Source of the DNA: Patagioenas fasciata
Taxonomy: Eukaryota > Chordata > Aves > Columbiformes > Columbidae
Reading direction: 5' to 3'
DNA: 64,000 nt
Assembly: GCF_037038585.1 (NCBI RefSeq)
Contig: NC_092522.1
Span: 124,726,661-124,790,660 of the forward strand
The notes beneath the pieces are model-generated. The model was not told the origin of the DNA and made no database searches. It saw nothing but the letters and a program-made list of their open reading frames with translations. The position numbers were made by a program, and so were the translations under genes. How positions within the stretch are numbered: position 1 is the stretch's first letter; every line of letters starts with the position of its first letter. Shown here piece by piece: positions 53,301-63,651 of the stretch.

Positions 53301-53588
53301 CTTTATTACTTTAACATTTTTTTTACTTTCAAACCCCATTTTCATTTTGAATTATTTTCTAGATTTTGTTTCTTTGGGTGCTTTTTTTGTTCGTTTTCTC
53401 GGGGTATTTTTTTGGTTGTTGCTTTTCACGGTTTGGTTTTCGTTTTTGGGGGGCAGTTTGGGGGTTTCTTGTTGTTTTCTGTTTAGTTTTTCAGTGGTTT
53501 TTTGATTTTATTGTATTTAATGTCCCACCATGATGTCCATAGGGCCCCATAGGCTGCAGGTGACCCCAGGTCCCTCTGCTCCACCACC

Positions 53589-53634
53589 ATGGAAACCTTC
53601 AGGTCCCCCAACCCGGCCCAGAGGGACAAACCCG
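53589..53634 (+). CDS. PBK: PBK first coding exon
   Basis: It encodes [15 protein letters not shown] and ends CCCG|GTGAGT (phase 1). The 5' edge is uncertain: several AG acceptors lie between 53540 and 53570. Confidence 0.8.
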
Positions 53635-56600
53635 GTGAGTCCGTCACCCCAAACTGGGGGTCACTGGGATCAAATGTGTTGAATGGGTAAAACCACCTCA
53701 CCCAGCGCTCCATCCAGCCGAGGAGCCTGGGGGGTGGTTCCTAAGATATGGGGCGAAAAGGAGCTTTTCAAGAATCACAGAATGGACTGGGTTGGAAAAG
53801 CCCTCAGAGCTCATCCAGTCCAACCCTTGGTCCAACTCCAGTCCATTGACCAGATCATGGCACTAAGTGCCATGGCCAATCTCAGTTTCAAAACCTCCAA
53901 GGCCGGTGAGTCCAGCACCTCCCTGGGCAGCCATTCCAATGCTGACCACTCTCTCTGCACAGAATTGCTTTCTCATCTCCAGCCTCAATTTCCCCTGGCA
54001 GAGTTGAAGCCCATGGCCCCTTGTCCTATTGCTGACTGCCTGGGAGAAGAGCCCAATCCCCCCTGGCTAGAACTGCCCTTCGGGTCGTTCTAGAGAGTGC
54101 TGAGCTCACCTCTAAGCCTCCTCTTCTCCAGACTGAACAAGCCCAGCTCCCTCAGCCTCCCCCATAGGGCTTGTGCTCAAGTCCCTTCCCCAGTCTTTTT
54201 GCTCTTCTCTGGACCCGCTCCAGCACTTCAATCTCTTTCCTGAGCTGAGGGGCCCAGAACTGAACACAACACTCCAGGTGTGGCCTCCCCAATGCAGAGC
54301 ACAGGGGCAGGATCACTGCCCTTGTCCTGCTGACCACGCTGGTTTGGATACAGGACAGGAGACCATTGGCCTTCTTGGCCACCTGGGCACTCTGGTGGCT
54401 CCTGTGGAGCTTCCTGTCCATTAATCCCCTCAGGTCCCTTTCTGCCTGAGATCCAACCATTATTTATAACCAGAGCATCCAAACTCCTCATGGAATCGGT
54501 TCAGTCGGAAAAGACCTTTCTGATCGGCAAGTCCAACCATTGAGCAGTGGTTTGATCTGTCACACGTGGGGCTGGTTTTGTTGCGTTCCTCATATATATA
54601 TTCATATTTACATTTATTTTGGTGTTTTGTTTGTTTTTTTAGCCGGGGGCCCAGTTTCCATCACCATCCCGGCCTCTCCCTTCATGCAGAAGTTGGGATA
54701 CGGCACCGGGGTCAACGTCTACTTGATGAAAAGGTGCGTGTGGGAGCGCAGGGGGGGCTGGGAACGGCGCTGGGTGCTGGTTTTCCTCCAGAACCATAGA
54801 AACCATCGAATCACAGGATGGTTTGGGTTGAAGGGACCGTTAAATCCCCCCCAGTCCCCCTGCCATGAGCAGGGACATCTGCACCAGCTCAGGTTGCTCA
54901 GAGCCCCGTCCAGCCTGGCCTGGGACGTCTCCAGGGATGGTTCAGCCACCACCTCTCTGCCCAACCTGGGCCAGGCTCTCACCACCCTCAGCACAAACAA
55001 TTTCTGCATCATGTCCGGCCTGAATCTCCCTCCTTAGCAGTGTAGGGAAAAGGGACCTGGGGGTCCTGGGGACAGCAGGGTGAGCATGAGCCAGCACTGG
55101 GCCCTTGTGGCCAGGAAGGCCAATGGGACCTGGGGTGGGTTAGAAGGGGGTGGTCAGTAGGTCAGAGAGGTTCTCCTGCCCCTCTGCTCTGCCCTGGGGA
55201 GACCACACCTGGAATCTTGTGTCCAGTTGTGGCCCCTCAGCTCCAGAAGGACAGGGAACTGCTGCAGAGAGTCCAGCGCAGCCACCAAGATGCTGAAGGG
55301 AGTGGAGCATCTCCCGTGTGAGGAAAGGCTGAGGGAGCTGGGGCTCTGGAGCTGGAGAAGAGGAGACTGAGGGGGGACTCATTCATGGGATCAATATGGA
55401 AAGGGGCAGTGTCAGGAGGATGGAGCCAGGCTCTTCTGGGTGACACCCAGTGACAGGACAAGGGGCAATGGGTGCAAACTGGAACACAGGAGGTTCCACT
55501 GAAAGATGAGAAGCAACTTGTTGGGGGTGAGGGTGTCAGAGCCTGGCCCAGGCTGCCCAGGGAGGTTGTGGAGTCTCCTTCTCTGCAGACATTCAAACCC
55601 GCCTGGACCCCTTCCTGTGGAACCTCAGCTGGGTGTTCCTGCTCCATGGGGGGATTGCACTGGATGAGCTTTCCAGGTCCCTTCCAACCCTGACGCTCTG
55701 AGATTCTGGGGCCACCACACCCCCTGTCCCTGAGATGAGGGGGTCACAGCTCAGGCCCCCCAGCTCTGCTCAGGAAGGTGCCGCATCCTTGGGCTGGGGT
55801 CTTCCTGCCTCCTCCTGACCACAAGGCATTTTGAGGCAGAAAAAGCATGTTTGACGATTATTCATCGTCTCACCACCCTCAGCACAAACTATTTCTTCCT
55901 CATGTCTGGCCTGAATGTCCCTGTTTCATTTTCAAACCGTGGGTTATTATGCACCTCTACCATGTGCACGTGAGCAGATCTTAGTTTATTTTAGCATTAT
56001 TCTTTATTAATTCCACCAAACAAAGGCAGACGCTCTCCAGAGCGGCTCCTCGGTGACCCGTCTGTGCTTTAACCCCGGTGCTGTGCACAATTCTGAGTCG
56101 TGTGCGTGTTCCCGCAGATCCCCCCGTGGTTTGTCTCGCTCCCCTTGGGCCGTGAAGAAGATCAACCCGCAATGCAACAGGAAGCAGCAAAGCGTCTACC
56201 AGCAGAGGCTGACCGACGAGGCCAAGGTCCTGAAAAACCTGCAGCACCCCAACATCGTGGGTGAGTTTCTAGCGTGGCCCGTGTTGCTTGAATTGTGAAT
56301 GACGTTGTTGGAGTTGATTTTCAAAAGTGGCCCAGGTTGGGTGGAGAGGTGGTGGGTGAACCGTCCCTGGATACGCCCCAGGTTGTGATGAAACCGTAGA
56401 ATCATTTTGGTTGGAAAAGACCCTCAAGATCATGGAGTCCAACCATAACCCAGCCCTGGCATTAAATCATGTCCCTGAGAACCACGTTTAAACGCCTCCA
56501 GGGATGGTGACTCCAGCACTGCCCTGGGCAGCCTGTTCCAATGCCCCACAGCCCTTTGGGGAAGAAATTGTTCCCCAGATCCAATGACAAGATCCAGTGA

Positions 56601-59600
56601 TAAGAACAGTAATAAGATCCAATGATAAGAACAATAAGATCCAGTAATAAGAACAATAATAAGATTCAATAATAAGATCCAGTGATAAGAACAATGATAA
56701 GATCCAGTGATAAGAACAATGATAAGATCCAGTAATAAGATCCAATGATAAGATCCAGTAATAAGATCCAATGATAAGATCCAGTAATAAGATCCAATGA
56801 TAAGAACAATGATAAGAACAATAATAAGATCCAGTAATAAGATCCAATGATAAGAACAGTAATAAGATCCAATTATAAGAACAGTAATAAGATCCAATGA
56901 TAAGAATAATGATAAGAACAATAATAAGATCCAGTGATAAGAACAGTAATAAGATCCAATGATAAGAACAGTAATAAGATCCAATGATAAGAACAATGAT
57001 AAGAACAATAATAAGATCCAGTAATAAGATCCAATGATAAGAACAGTAATAAGATCCAATGATAAGAACAATGATAAGAACAATAATAAGATCCAGTAAT
57101 AAGATCCAATGATAAGAACAGTAATAAGATCCAATGATAAGAACAATGATAAGAACAATAATAAGATCCAGTGATAAGAACAATAATAAGATCCAGTGAT
57201 AAGAACAATAATAAGATCCAGTAATAAGATCCAATTATAAGAACAGTAATAAGATCCAATGATAAGAACAGTAATAAGAACCCATTATAAGATCCAGTGA
57301 TAAGAACAATGATAAGATCCAGTAACAAGGCTCCGGATCCCCTCACTGCATCTTTGTGCGTGACAACCGGGCTCTGTCACGCTCTTGGCTCTACAATAGG
57401 AATATTTTGAGAAGGTGCTTTAGGCTGTGTTTGGCTTTGCTCTGGTCTGAGATCTCTCCTGCGGGAACAGCAGCTTTGTTTGACTTCATCCTCTTGTTTG
57501 TGCTTTCAAGTGCCTGGTTGAGGTCACTTGTGTTGGAACAAAGAACGTTGTTTGTACCCCTAACGCGGCATCTGTCGCTTCTGGCAGGAATTTAAGAGCC
57601 AGGATAGTCTTGACCTTTCACATTGCGAACATTTCAGTGCTTTTGTCTGTAAAAGGTGCCATAAATCATTTACAGGGTGAGAGTTCTGCTATGCGGTTAC
57701 GCAAGGCTTTGCCATTCCTAACTCCACCTGAGAATTGTTTGCGGACGGGAGTAAAACCTGGAGGAAAAAGGATGGGATGGTCCATATGTGTTAATCTTGC
57801 GGGACGGCCCCTGGGACACTGTGGTTTGACTTCTTGAGTGTCCCCTTGCCCTTTGTGTGGCTCCTGCTTTTTGTATTGCGGGATGTCGGTGCCACCGATC
57901 TGCTTCTCCATCCTATAAAAATCAGCGTAAAGGTCCTTGCCCTGGTACGGGGTGTAAAGTGAAGCTGGGAAAGCACCTGCATAGCAGCTCTTAATGCTCC
58001 ATCAGGCTGGAAAACGCACAGAAATGCTCATGTTCGCTTCGCCTCTAACAAATAATCTCTGTTGGAAGGTTACCGGGCGTTCACCGAGGCCAACGACGGC
58101 AGCATGTGTCTGGCCATGGAGTTCGGAGGAGAGAAATCCCTCTACGACTTAATCGAAGAACGAAGCGGGGACGCGCTGGGCCCTTTCCCGGCTGCCACCA
58201 TCTTCAAAGTGGCCTTGAGCATGGCGAGGGGGCTGAAGGTGCGTTCGGCCTTAACCGGGGCTGCTCTGGAACCGCACACGCTGGGGGAATATGGAATGTG
58301 GTGTGTGAGGCGGTAGGTGCAGGGCAGATGCTGTCATGCTTCATATAAAGCCTCGGTGGGCTCTTTTTAACCGGGGTGCTGTACAGACTTAGGTCAAACC
58401 AAGCCCTGAAGCTTCAATGAGCTTGTTTTTGGGGAAAAAGGGAGAAAACGGAGCCTCAGCAGTGCTGTGGAGCTCCAGGGATCAAACAGACGGGTCCTTG
58501 GCCACCAGTTAACGCCCATGTGTCGCGCTCACTCTCAAGTGTTCGGTGCTAGAGGCAGTTTAGCACAAAGCAACCGTAAGCCTCCAAAATTAGGCCGGGG
58601 AACAACCTGCCCCGTGTTTTGTACAGATTACAGGTAGTAGTTATCCCATCCTCAAGGTTTTAAGGCTAAATATGTTAAATATTAAGAAGCTGGTGCTCTG
58701 TTGTCCAAATCCGTCGGCTCCTCCCGCCTCGCCGTAGCTGTATCTGTGTTCACCTCTCTGCCCTCAGTACCTTCACAACGACAAGAAGCTGCTCCACGGA
58801 GACATCAAATCTTCCAATGTCGTTGTTAAAGGGGATTTTGAAGCCGTGAAGATCTGTGACGTGGGAATGTCGCTGCCCCTGGACGAGAACATGACCGGTA
58901 CGTTGTGGGGGGAAAGGACCCGAATCCTCGGTGCGTTTACCTGGGAGGGAAGAACCGACGGGTGGTTTGCAGCAGCATCTCTGGGCGGTCCAGCGTTAAT
59001 TCTCCAGCTCTTGACGCCCGTCTCGTGCCGTCCACGCTCGTACAGACACAGAATCGCCGGGATGCTCGCGTTGAGGTGCTCGAATCGTTCGCAGGGCTGG
59101 AAGGGAGCGCGAGCCAAACGCGTTAGAAACGAGAAGCAGATGCCTAACGGCGTCGCGGCTTGGCTGCCAACAGCAGCAAGGGGTTTGGGTTAATCACAAG
59201 AATGGCTTTTCACACAGCGCTTGAGCCTGTGACAGCCTCGTAATTTATCAAGCTGCTCCATTACATTTTTATTAGTAGCTGTTCTCTTTTATAAGGAGTG
59301 AGAGAGCTGGAGGCAGCACCCCAGTGTAATCTCCCGGGGAGGAGTGTGGTTAAAATATCAGGTTTAGGGCTGGTTTAACAGCGAGGATTCCTCTCCACCC
59401 AGCCTGGAGTTTGGCTTTGCCTCCTTGTCTTGAGGAGACAACACGATGGTGTTGGATCCATGTGGCACCCAAGGATTAAAGCCCAACAGCATGGAGGGAT
59501 TTTGGAATTCGCTTCTCGATCAGCCCCGCGAGAGAAGTTTGAGCAGCCGAGATCTGCAGGGGAAACGCGGCACCCGGCTTTGGGGAGTTAGAGAGGGATA

Positions 59601-61057
59601 AAAGGGATCCAGTTGGAGCTGGTGCTTCGTTCATCGTTACTTCAGCTCTCTGAGGTTGATTAGGATCAAGGAGGCATTAAATTGAACAAAGTGGTTTGAG
59701 CTGGTGTAAAGAAAACAGAGGGAGTGCGGGGGGAGGTTTTGGCGCCTCACAAGGAGCGGGGTTGGGGTGGCTTTGTCCCCTGGGCCTGTCTGTGAGTGCT
59801 GTCACCCCAGGGTGCACTGGGAAGGGCCACAGGTGGGTAAAACGCAGGTAAGACCCCCTCTCCATCACGGGGTGCTTAGAGTGAGGTGAGCTCTGGCCTT
59901 TAGTTCTTCACACTCTGCGTGACCTCGGACACTTGGCCGCAAAGGATTTTGCTGTGACGGTGTCTTGGTGGCTTTGAAAGTCCCAGCGGGCACCGGAGCT
60001 GCGTTGTTTCTTTCCAGTGAGCGACCCGGAGCTGTGTTATGTGGGCACCGAGCCCTGGAAGCCCAAGGAGGCTCTGCAGGACGACGGCGTGATCACCGAC
60101 AAGGCCGACATCTTCGCTTTCGGGCTGACGCTGTGGGAGATGATGACCCTCTCCGTGCCCCACGTCAACCTGCGCTGTGACCCTGACGATGAAGGTTTGT
60201 TTGTACAGCTGCAGCTCTGGGGGGGATGCTGTGTCCATACCAGCCAAATGATGCAGCCAGAAAAGCCTAAAATGATGCAGAGCTTGAAATGGTGCACCAA
60301 AATATTTAAGGTGGCTGAGTCTTTTAGGAAGAAACAAAAGGGGGGATGCTGTGAACCGGGCTGTGAAACACCCGCTCACCTCTGACAAAGCACAGGGGAA
60401 AGTTTGAGTTACTCCGGGGATTTATCACAGAATCATTTTGGTTGGAAATGACCTTTAAGATTGAGTCCAACCACAACCAACCCCAGCACTGCCCCACATC
60501 CCTAAGAACATCGTCTAAACACCTTTGCAACCCCTCCAGGGATGGTGACTCCAGCACTGCCCTGGGCAGCCTGTTCCAATGCCCCACAGCCCTTTGGGGA
60601 AGAAATTGTTCCCCACATCCAACCTCAACCTCCCCTGGTGCAACTTGAGGCCGTTTCCTCTGCTCCTGGCGCTTGTTCCTGGGGAGCAGAGCCCGACCCC
60701 CCTGGCTCCAAGCTCCTTTCAGGCAGTTCAGAGATCAGAAGGTCTCCCCTCAGCTCCTGTTCTCCAGCTGAACCCCCCAGCTCCCTCAGCCGCTCCCATC
60801 ACACTTGTGCTCCAGTCCCTTCCCCAACCCCTTTTCCCCCTTTTCCCCCAGATAACTCTTTTGACGAGGACTCCTTTGACGAAGAAGCATTTTACGCAGC
60901 GCTGGGAACCCGTCCTGCTCTCAACATGGAGGAGCTGGACCCGTCCTACCAGCTCATGATCGATCTCTTCTCCGTCTGCACCAACGAGGAGCCCAAGCAA
61001 CGCCCGTCGGCCGCGTGCATTGTGGAAGCCCTGGAGGCCAGCGTGGCCCAGGATTAA
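53589..61057 (+). CDS. PBK: PDZ-binding kinase / TOPK, complete coding region in seven exons
   Basis: PBK (TOPK) is a mitotic MAPKK-like Ser/Thr kinase. Exons 53589-53634, 54643-54733, 56118-56260, 58069-58238, 58768-58897, 60018-60194 and 60852-61057 join to 320 aa (human 322). Motifs: Gly loop GYGTGVN at 34-40, catalytic Lys in AVKK (59-60), HGDIKSSNV at 160-168 (HGD instead of HRD, typical of this family), DVG at 181-183, then EPWKPKEA and [16 protein letters not shown]. The start has a strong context (CCACCACCATGG). A Ser-Pro at residues 6-7 stands near the human Thr9-Pro CDK1 site. The C-terminus ends EASVAQD rather than with the human PDZ ligand ETDV. All phases agree. Confidence 0.96.
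53772..54500 (-). mobile_element. CR1 LINE 3' end, older subfamily
   Basis: AGAATCACAGAATGGACTGG through CAGGTCCCTTTCTGCCTGAG, with GCCATGGCCAATCTCAGTTT inside. Confidence 0.82.
54643..54733 (+). CDS. PBK: PBK exon with glycine-rich loop
   Basis: After TTGTTTTTTTAG it encodes [20 protein letters not shown] and TGVNVYLMK, ending AAAAG|GTGCGT (phase 2). Confidence 0.93.
54811..55035 (-). mobile_element. CR1 LINE 3' tail
   Basis: AATCACAGGATGGTTTGGG through TGAATCTCCCTCCTTAG. It abuts the next copy head to head. Confidence 0.83.
55036..55712 (+). mobile_element. CR1 LINE 3' end
   Basis: AGCAGTGTAGGGAAAAGGGA through TCCCTTCCAACCCTGACGCT and GATTCTGG. Confidence 0.85.
55728..55868 (+). repeat. 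Dispersed segment, inverted relative to 36285-36425
   Basis: GATGAGGGGGTCACAGCTCA through GACGATTATTCATC; partner of the SCARA5 intron copy 19 kb away. Confidence 0.85.
55869..55945 (-). mobile_element. CR1 LINE fragment
   Basis: TCACCACCCTCAGCACAAAC and TGTCTGGCCTGAATGTCCC. Confidence 0.7.
56118..56260 (+). CDS. PBK: PBK exon with catalytic lysine
   Basis: Bounded by TTCCCGCAG and GTGG|GTGAGT. It encodes [20 protein letters not shown] through [14 protein letters not shown]. Confidence 0.95.
56325..56393 (+). mobile_element. CR1 LINE fragment
   Basis: GGCCCAGGTTGGGTGGAGAG and GAACCGTCCCTGGATACG. Confidence 0.65.
56396..56578 (-). mobile_element. CR1 LINE 3' tail
   Basis: GTAGAATCATTTTGGTTGGA through GGGGAAGAAATTGTTCCCC. 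It is directly followed by the ATAAGATCC array, which may have grown from its edge. Confidence 0.8.
56579..57330. repeat. 12/13-bp composite minisatellite in PBK intron
   Basis: Words ATAAGATCCAGTA and ATAAGAACAATG combine into units of about 25 and 37 bp over 750 bp. Minus-strand frames ([10 protein letters not shown]) are artefacts. Confidence 0.95.
57331..58068. other. PBK intron, unique part
   Basis: AT-richer unique sequence; no feature recognised. Confidence 0.5.
58069..58238 (+). CDS. PBK: PBK exon ([21 protein letters not shown])
   Basis: The acceptor GTTGGAAG is a weak site without a long pyrimidine tract, but the phase and sequence fit. It ends CTGAAG|GTGCGT (phase 0). Confidence 0.93.
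58239..58767. other. PBK intron
   Basis: No repeat recognised. Confidence 0.5.
58768..58897 (+). CDS. PBK: PBK exon with HGD and DVG motifs
   Basis: Bounded by TGCCCTCAG and ACCG|GTACGT. It encodes [20 protein letters not shown] through [14 protein letters not shown]. Confidence 0.95.
58898..60017. other. PBK intron, 1.1 kb
   Basis: No CR1 or array recognised; unique-looking sequence. Confidence 0.5.
60018..60194 (+). CDS. PBK: PBK exon (activation segment, P+1 region)
   Basis: Bounded by TTTCCAG and GAAG|GTTTGT. It encodes [20 protein letters not shown] through [18 protein letters not shown]. Confidence 0.95.
60427..60830 (-). mobile_element. CR1 LINE 3' end adjoining PBK last exon
   Basis: CACAGAATCATTTTGGTTGG through CTTGTGCTCCAGTCCCTTCC. 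It ends about 20 bp before the last acceptor and seems to supply part of the upstream pyrimidine-rich sequence. Confidence 0.83.
60852..61057 (+). CDS. PBK: PBK last exon
   Basis: It encodes [20 protein letters not shown] through [21 protein letters not shown] at 61055-61057. The pyrimidine tract before the acceptor directly adjoins a CR1 copy. Confidence 0.95.
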
Positions 61058-61162
61058 CAGCACTCGAGCTCAGGGATCGCCGCTTTCCCTCTGAACTCCT
61101 CCAATTAGGAGAACATTGGAAGTATGCAGAGAAACAAGCTCAAAGAGCAGCGTTCCACACCT

Positions 61163-61168
61163 TTTATT
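61163..61168 (-). terminator. ESCO2: ESCO2 polyadenylation signal
   Basis: TTTATT on the plus strand (AATAAA on the minus), about 430 nt after the ESCO2 stop and about 105 bp from the PBK stop. Confidence 0.65.
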
Positions 61169-61364
61169 GAGCAGGCAGCCCCCCAGCAACTTCCCCTGCA
61201 GCACAACACTGTGAGGGTTCCCAAGCCTTACGCACTGAGGGAAAATCCCGTTGTTTTAAGACATCTCATAGTGTATAAATTTAGCAACAGCTCGTACTAA
61301 ATCTTTTACCTTTCCCAGCGCATGCTGCAGGGAGCTCAGGGAGGAAACAGCCATCTTTATATTA

Positions 61365-61370
61365 ATTAAA
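61365..61370 (+). terminator. PBK: Candidate PBK polyadenylation signal (ATTAAA)
   Basis: ATTAAA about 310 nt after the PBK stop. A canonical AATAAA also exists at 61611-61616, but inside the ESCO2 last coding exon. No canonical plus-strand hexamer lies closer to PBK. Confidence 0.4.
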
Positions 61371-61598
61371 GTTTTTAAGTTACTCACGATAAAATTTAAC
61401 TTTAGAAGAAACAAACCTACCGGAAACACTAACAGCTCTGTACACAAAGTGACCCGTTCTGCCCCAGCTCGCTTGCACGGGCAGGGAGAACTCGCGCTCA
61501 GCAGGAAAACGGCCTTTAGCCGCCTAGCAAGGCTTAAGTGTTCATTTCAACATTGATTTTAGATGATTTCGAAGCTCAGCTTGTACTGATACGTTGGA

Positions 61599-61737
61599 TC
61601 AGTTGGAATGAATAAAGTTATAGACGAGGAAGTTGGGGGTCTGGCAGTATTTTGTTGCGAATAACTTGCCGTCTGGCGTGGGGTCGGAGAAGGCGATTTC
61701 CTCGGTGCTCAGGTAGCAGCCGTACATGAAGGTGTTC
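61599..61737 (-). CDS. ESCO2: ESCO2 last exon
   Basis: Acceptor TCTCTTTCTCAG. It encodes [20 protein letters not shown] through [10 protein letters not shown] and a TGA whose complement is at 61599-61601. The frame is not the longest ORF here. Confidence 0.92.
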
Positions 61738-63651
61738 CTGAGAAAGAGAGAAAAGAGGGGGCTGCAAACACTTCAATCTGACACTTAAAACACATTTTCG
61801 AGGTGTTTTCCCCCAGGGCTGCTCTGCAGGGAGCTGGGTTTGCTTCCATCGCTTGGTTTGAAACCAGAGAAGACAGTTGTGAGGTGCCAGTTTGGATTTA
61901 ACCAGGAGGCGTTTTAAAATGAGCAAGAAGGCTGATGTAAGAGCAAATACAGGCATAAAACTCCCAAAATAGAGTATGACAGGGAAACCTGGAGGTTTTA
62001 GTTCAATATCTTGAAGCAGTTCCCATGTGGAGCCCAACACGGCACCCAGGGCCTGTGGGGTGAAGGCATCAAACACTAAACCATGGGAGGACGTGGAGAA
62101 CACTGTGATTATACACAAATATACACATAGGTACCCATATCTCTGTGTTTTACACACACAGCAAGCAGATATAAGATCTATGCTACTACAGACCATCCTC
62201 AAGTGGATCTGTATCGACAGACAAAGGGAAGATTTTAAATCTTCCACTTTGGTTCGAGCTTTTCAAGCTCAGAATTTCCTGCCTGGAAAAATCTCAAGTG
62301 TTTTGGGCCCATCCAGTAAAATAAAACATGAATATTTTTTTTTTCCCCCAACAAGCACAAGTTTCTCTTGGAAAAATCCAGTTTGTGTAGCTGTGTTACA
62401 GGTTCTAGCCAGAAATTAACAGCTTGGCCTATGCTTGTATCAGAATTTAAATGAAAATATTAGATATACAGAGAATATTTGATTTATGTCCTTCCAGTGT
62501 GAAGCGGGGCTGATGGAAAGGGAAGAATTTGTATAATCCCAGAATGTCAGGGGTTGGAAGGGACCTGGAAAGCTCATCCAGTGCAATCCCCCCATGGAGC
62601 AGGAACACCCAGCTGAGGTTCCACAGGAAGGGGTCCAGGCGGGTTTGAATGTCTGCAGAGAAGGAGACTCCACAACCTCCCTGGGCAGCCTGGGCCAGGC
62701 TCTGCCACCCTCACCCCCAACAAGTTGCTTCTCAAGTTTAAGCAGAACCTCCTGTGTTCCAGTTTGCACCCATAAACACTTTTTGCTGTGATCGTGGTTT
62801 GAAGGACAAACCCGGGATGGGATCCTGCTCCTACCTGACCACGTCCACCATGCGCCGGGCGATGCCTTTTCCGCGCCGGGGCCCGAACACCCAGATCCTG
62901 CTGACGCCGCAGAGCGCGGGCTCGGCCCGGCTGGAGCAGCGCCAGGCGCGCTGGGGCTGCTGCGGGGCCTGCGGATCGGGGGACGCGGCGGCTCCCGCCT
63001 CCGACAGCACCCGGAACGCCTGTGGGACGAGAGGACGCATCAAAACGTTCCTTATTGCCCCAATAACAGCACGAGCTTTGCTTTAATTTCTTTGTTGTTT
63101 GGTTTTTTTTTGGGAGGGGGTTGTTTTTTCATAGAATTGTTGAGGTCAAAGACCCTCAAGATCACCAAGTCCAACCATTACCTGTCCCATGTCCTGAGAA
63201 CCTCATGTCCGTCTGTCCAGCCCTCCAGGGATGGTGACTCCAGCACTGCCCTGGGCAGCCTGTTCCAATGCCCCACAGCCCTTTGGGGAAGAAATTGTTC
63301 CCCACATCCAACCTCAACCTCCCCTGGCGCAACTTGAGGCCATTTCCTCTGCTCCTGGCGCTTGTTCCTTCACTCCAACTCCTTTCAGGCAGTTGGAGAG
63401 AACTGGTTTTATTTCCTCAGCTTGATCTCCCCCCATCCCACATTTCTGACACACAAACATCCCCAGTGATTCGCAGTTTCCCCCTCTCCCCCTTTAATTA
63501 AAACCACGTACCTGCTTGATTGACTCAGCCACTAAGCACCCAACGATCATCTTCTCGTTGGACACAAACAAGTACATTTTCGTCTTGGCTGGGCAGCTCA
63601 AAGAAACTTGCTTAAATCCCAGTTCATTATCTACAATTTCTCGCACATCTT
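61599..63651 (-). CDS. ESCO2: N-acetyltransferase ESCO2, last three coding exons
   Basis: ESCO2 acetylates SMC3 to establish sister-chromatid cohesion in S phase. On the minus strand, exons 63651-63512, 63019-62835 and 61737-61599 join to 154 C-terminal residues. Order: [54 protein letters not shown], an acetyl-CoA loop with [32 protein letters not shown] and the end [17 protein letters not shown]. The SDPTPDGK motif and the ending are diagnostic of ESCO1/ESCO2. I choose ESCO2 because it is the known neighbour of PBK and SCARA5. The zinc finger and N-terminus lie beyond the window. Confidence 0.92.
61738..62535. other. ESCO2 intron, unique part
   Basis: AT-rich; no feature recognised. Confidence 0.5.
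62536..62772 (-). mobile_element. CR1 LINE 3' tail
   Basis: ATCCCAGAATGTCAGGGGTT through GTTCCAGTTTGCACCCATA. It lies in the last ESCO2 intron. Confidence 0.84.
62835..63019 (-). CDS. ESCO2: ESCO2 penultimate exon
   Basis: 185 bp; acceptor GTCCCACAG, donor GTCAG|GTAGGA. It is very GC- and CpG-rich compared with both neighbours. It encodes AFRVLSE, an Ala/Pro/Gln-rich insert ([10 protein letters not shown]), [11 protein letters not shown] and [14 protein letters not shown]. Confidence 0.92.
63131..63395 (-). mobile_element. CR1 LINE 3' tail
   Basis: CATAGAATTGTTGAGGTCAA through TGCTCCTGGCGCTTGTTCC. Confidence 0.82.
63512..63651 (-). CDS. ESCO2: ESCO2 exon, third from last
   Basis: 140 bp; acceptor GCTTAGGCAG, donor AAGCAG|GTACGT. 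It encodes [20 protein letters not shown] through CLVAESIKQ. Confidence 0.9.

Noticed and set aside
56430-57346. Hydrophobic minus-strand frames that look like membrane proteins
   Set aside because: Translation of the ATAAGATCC array plus part of a CR1.
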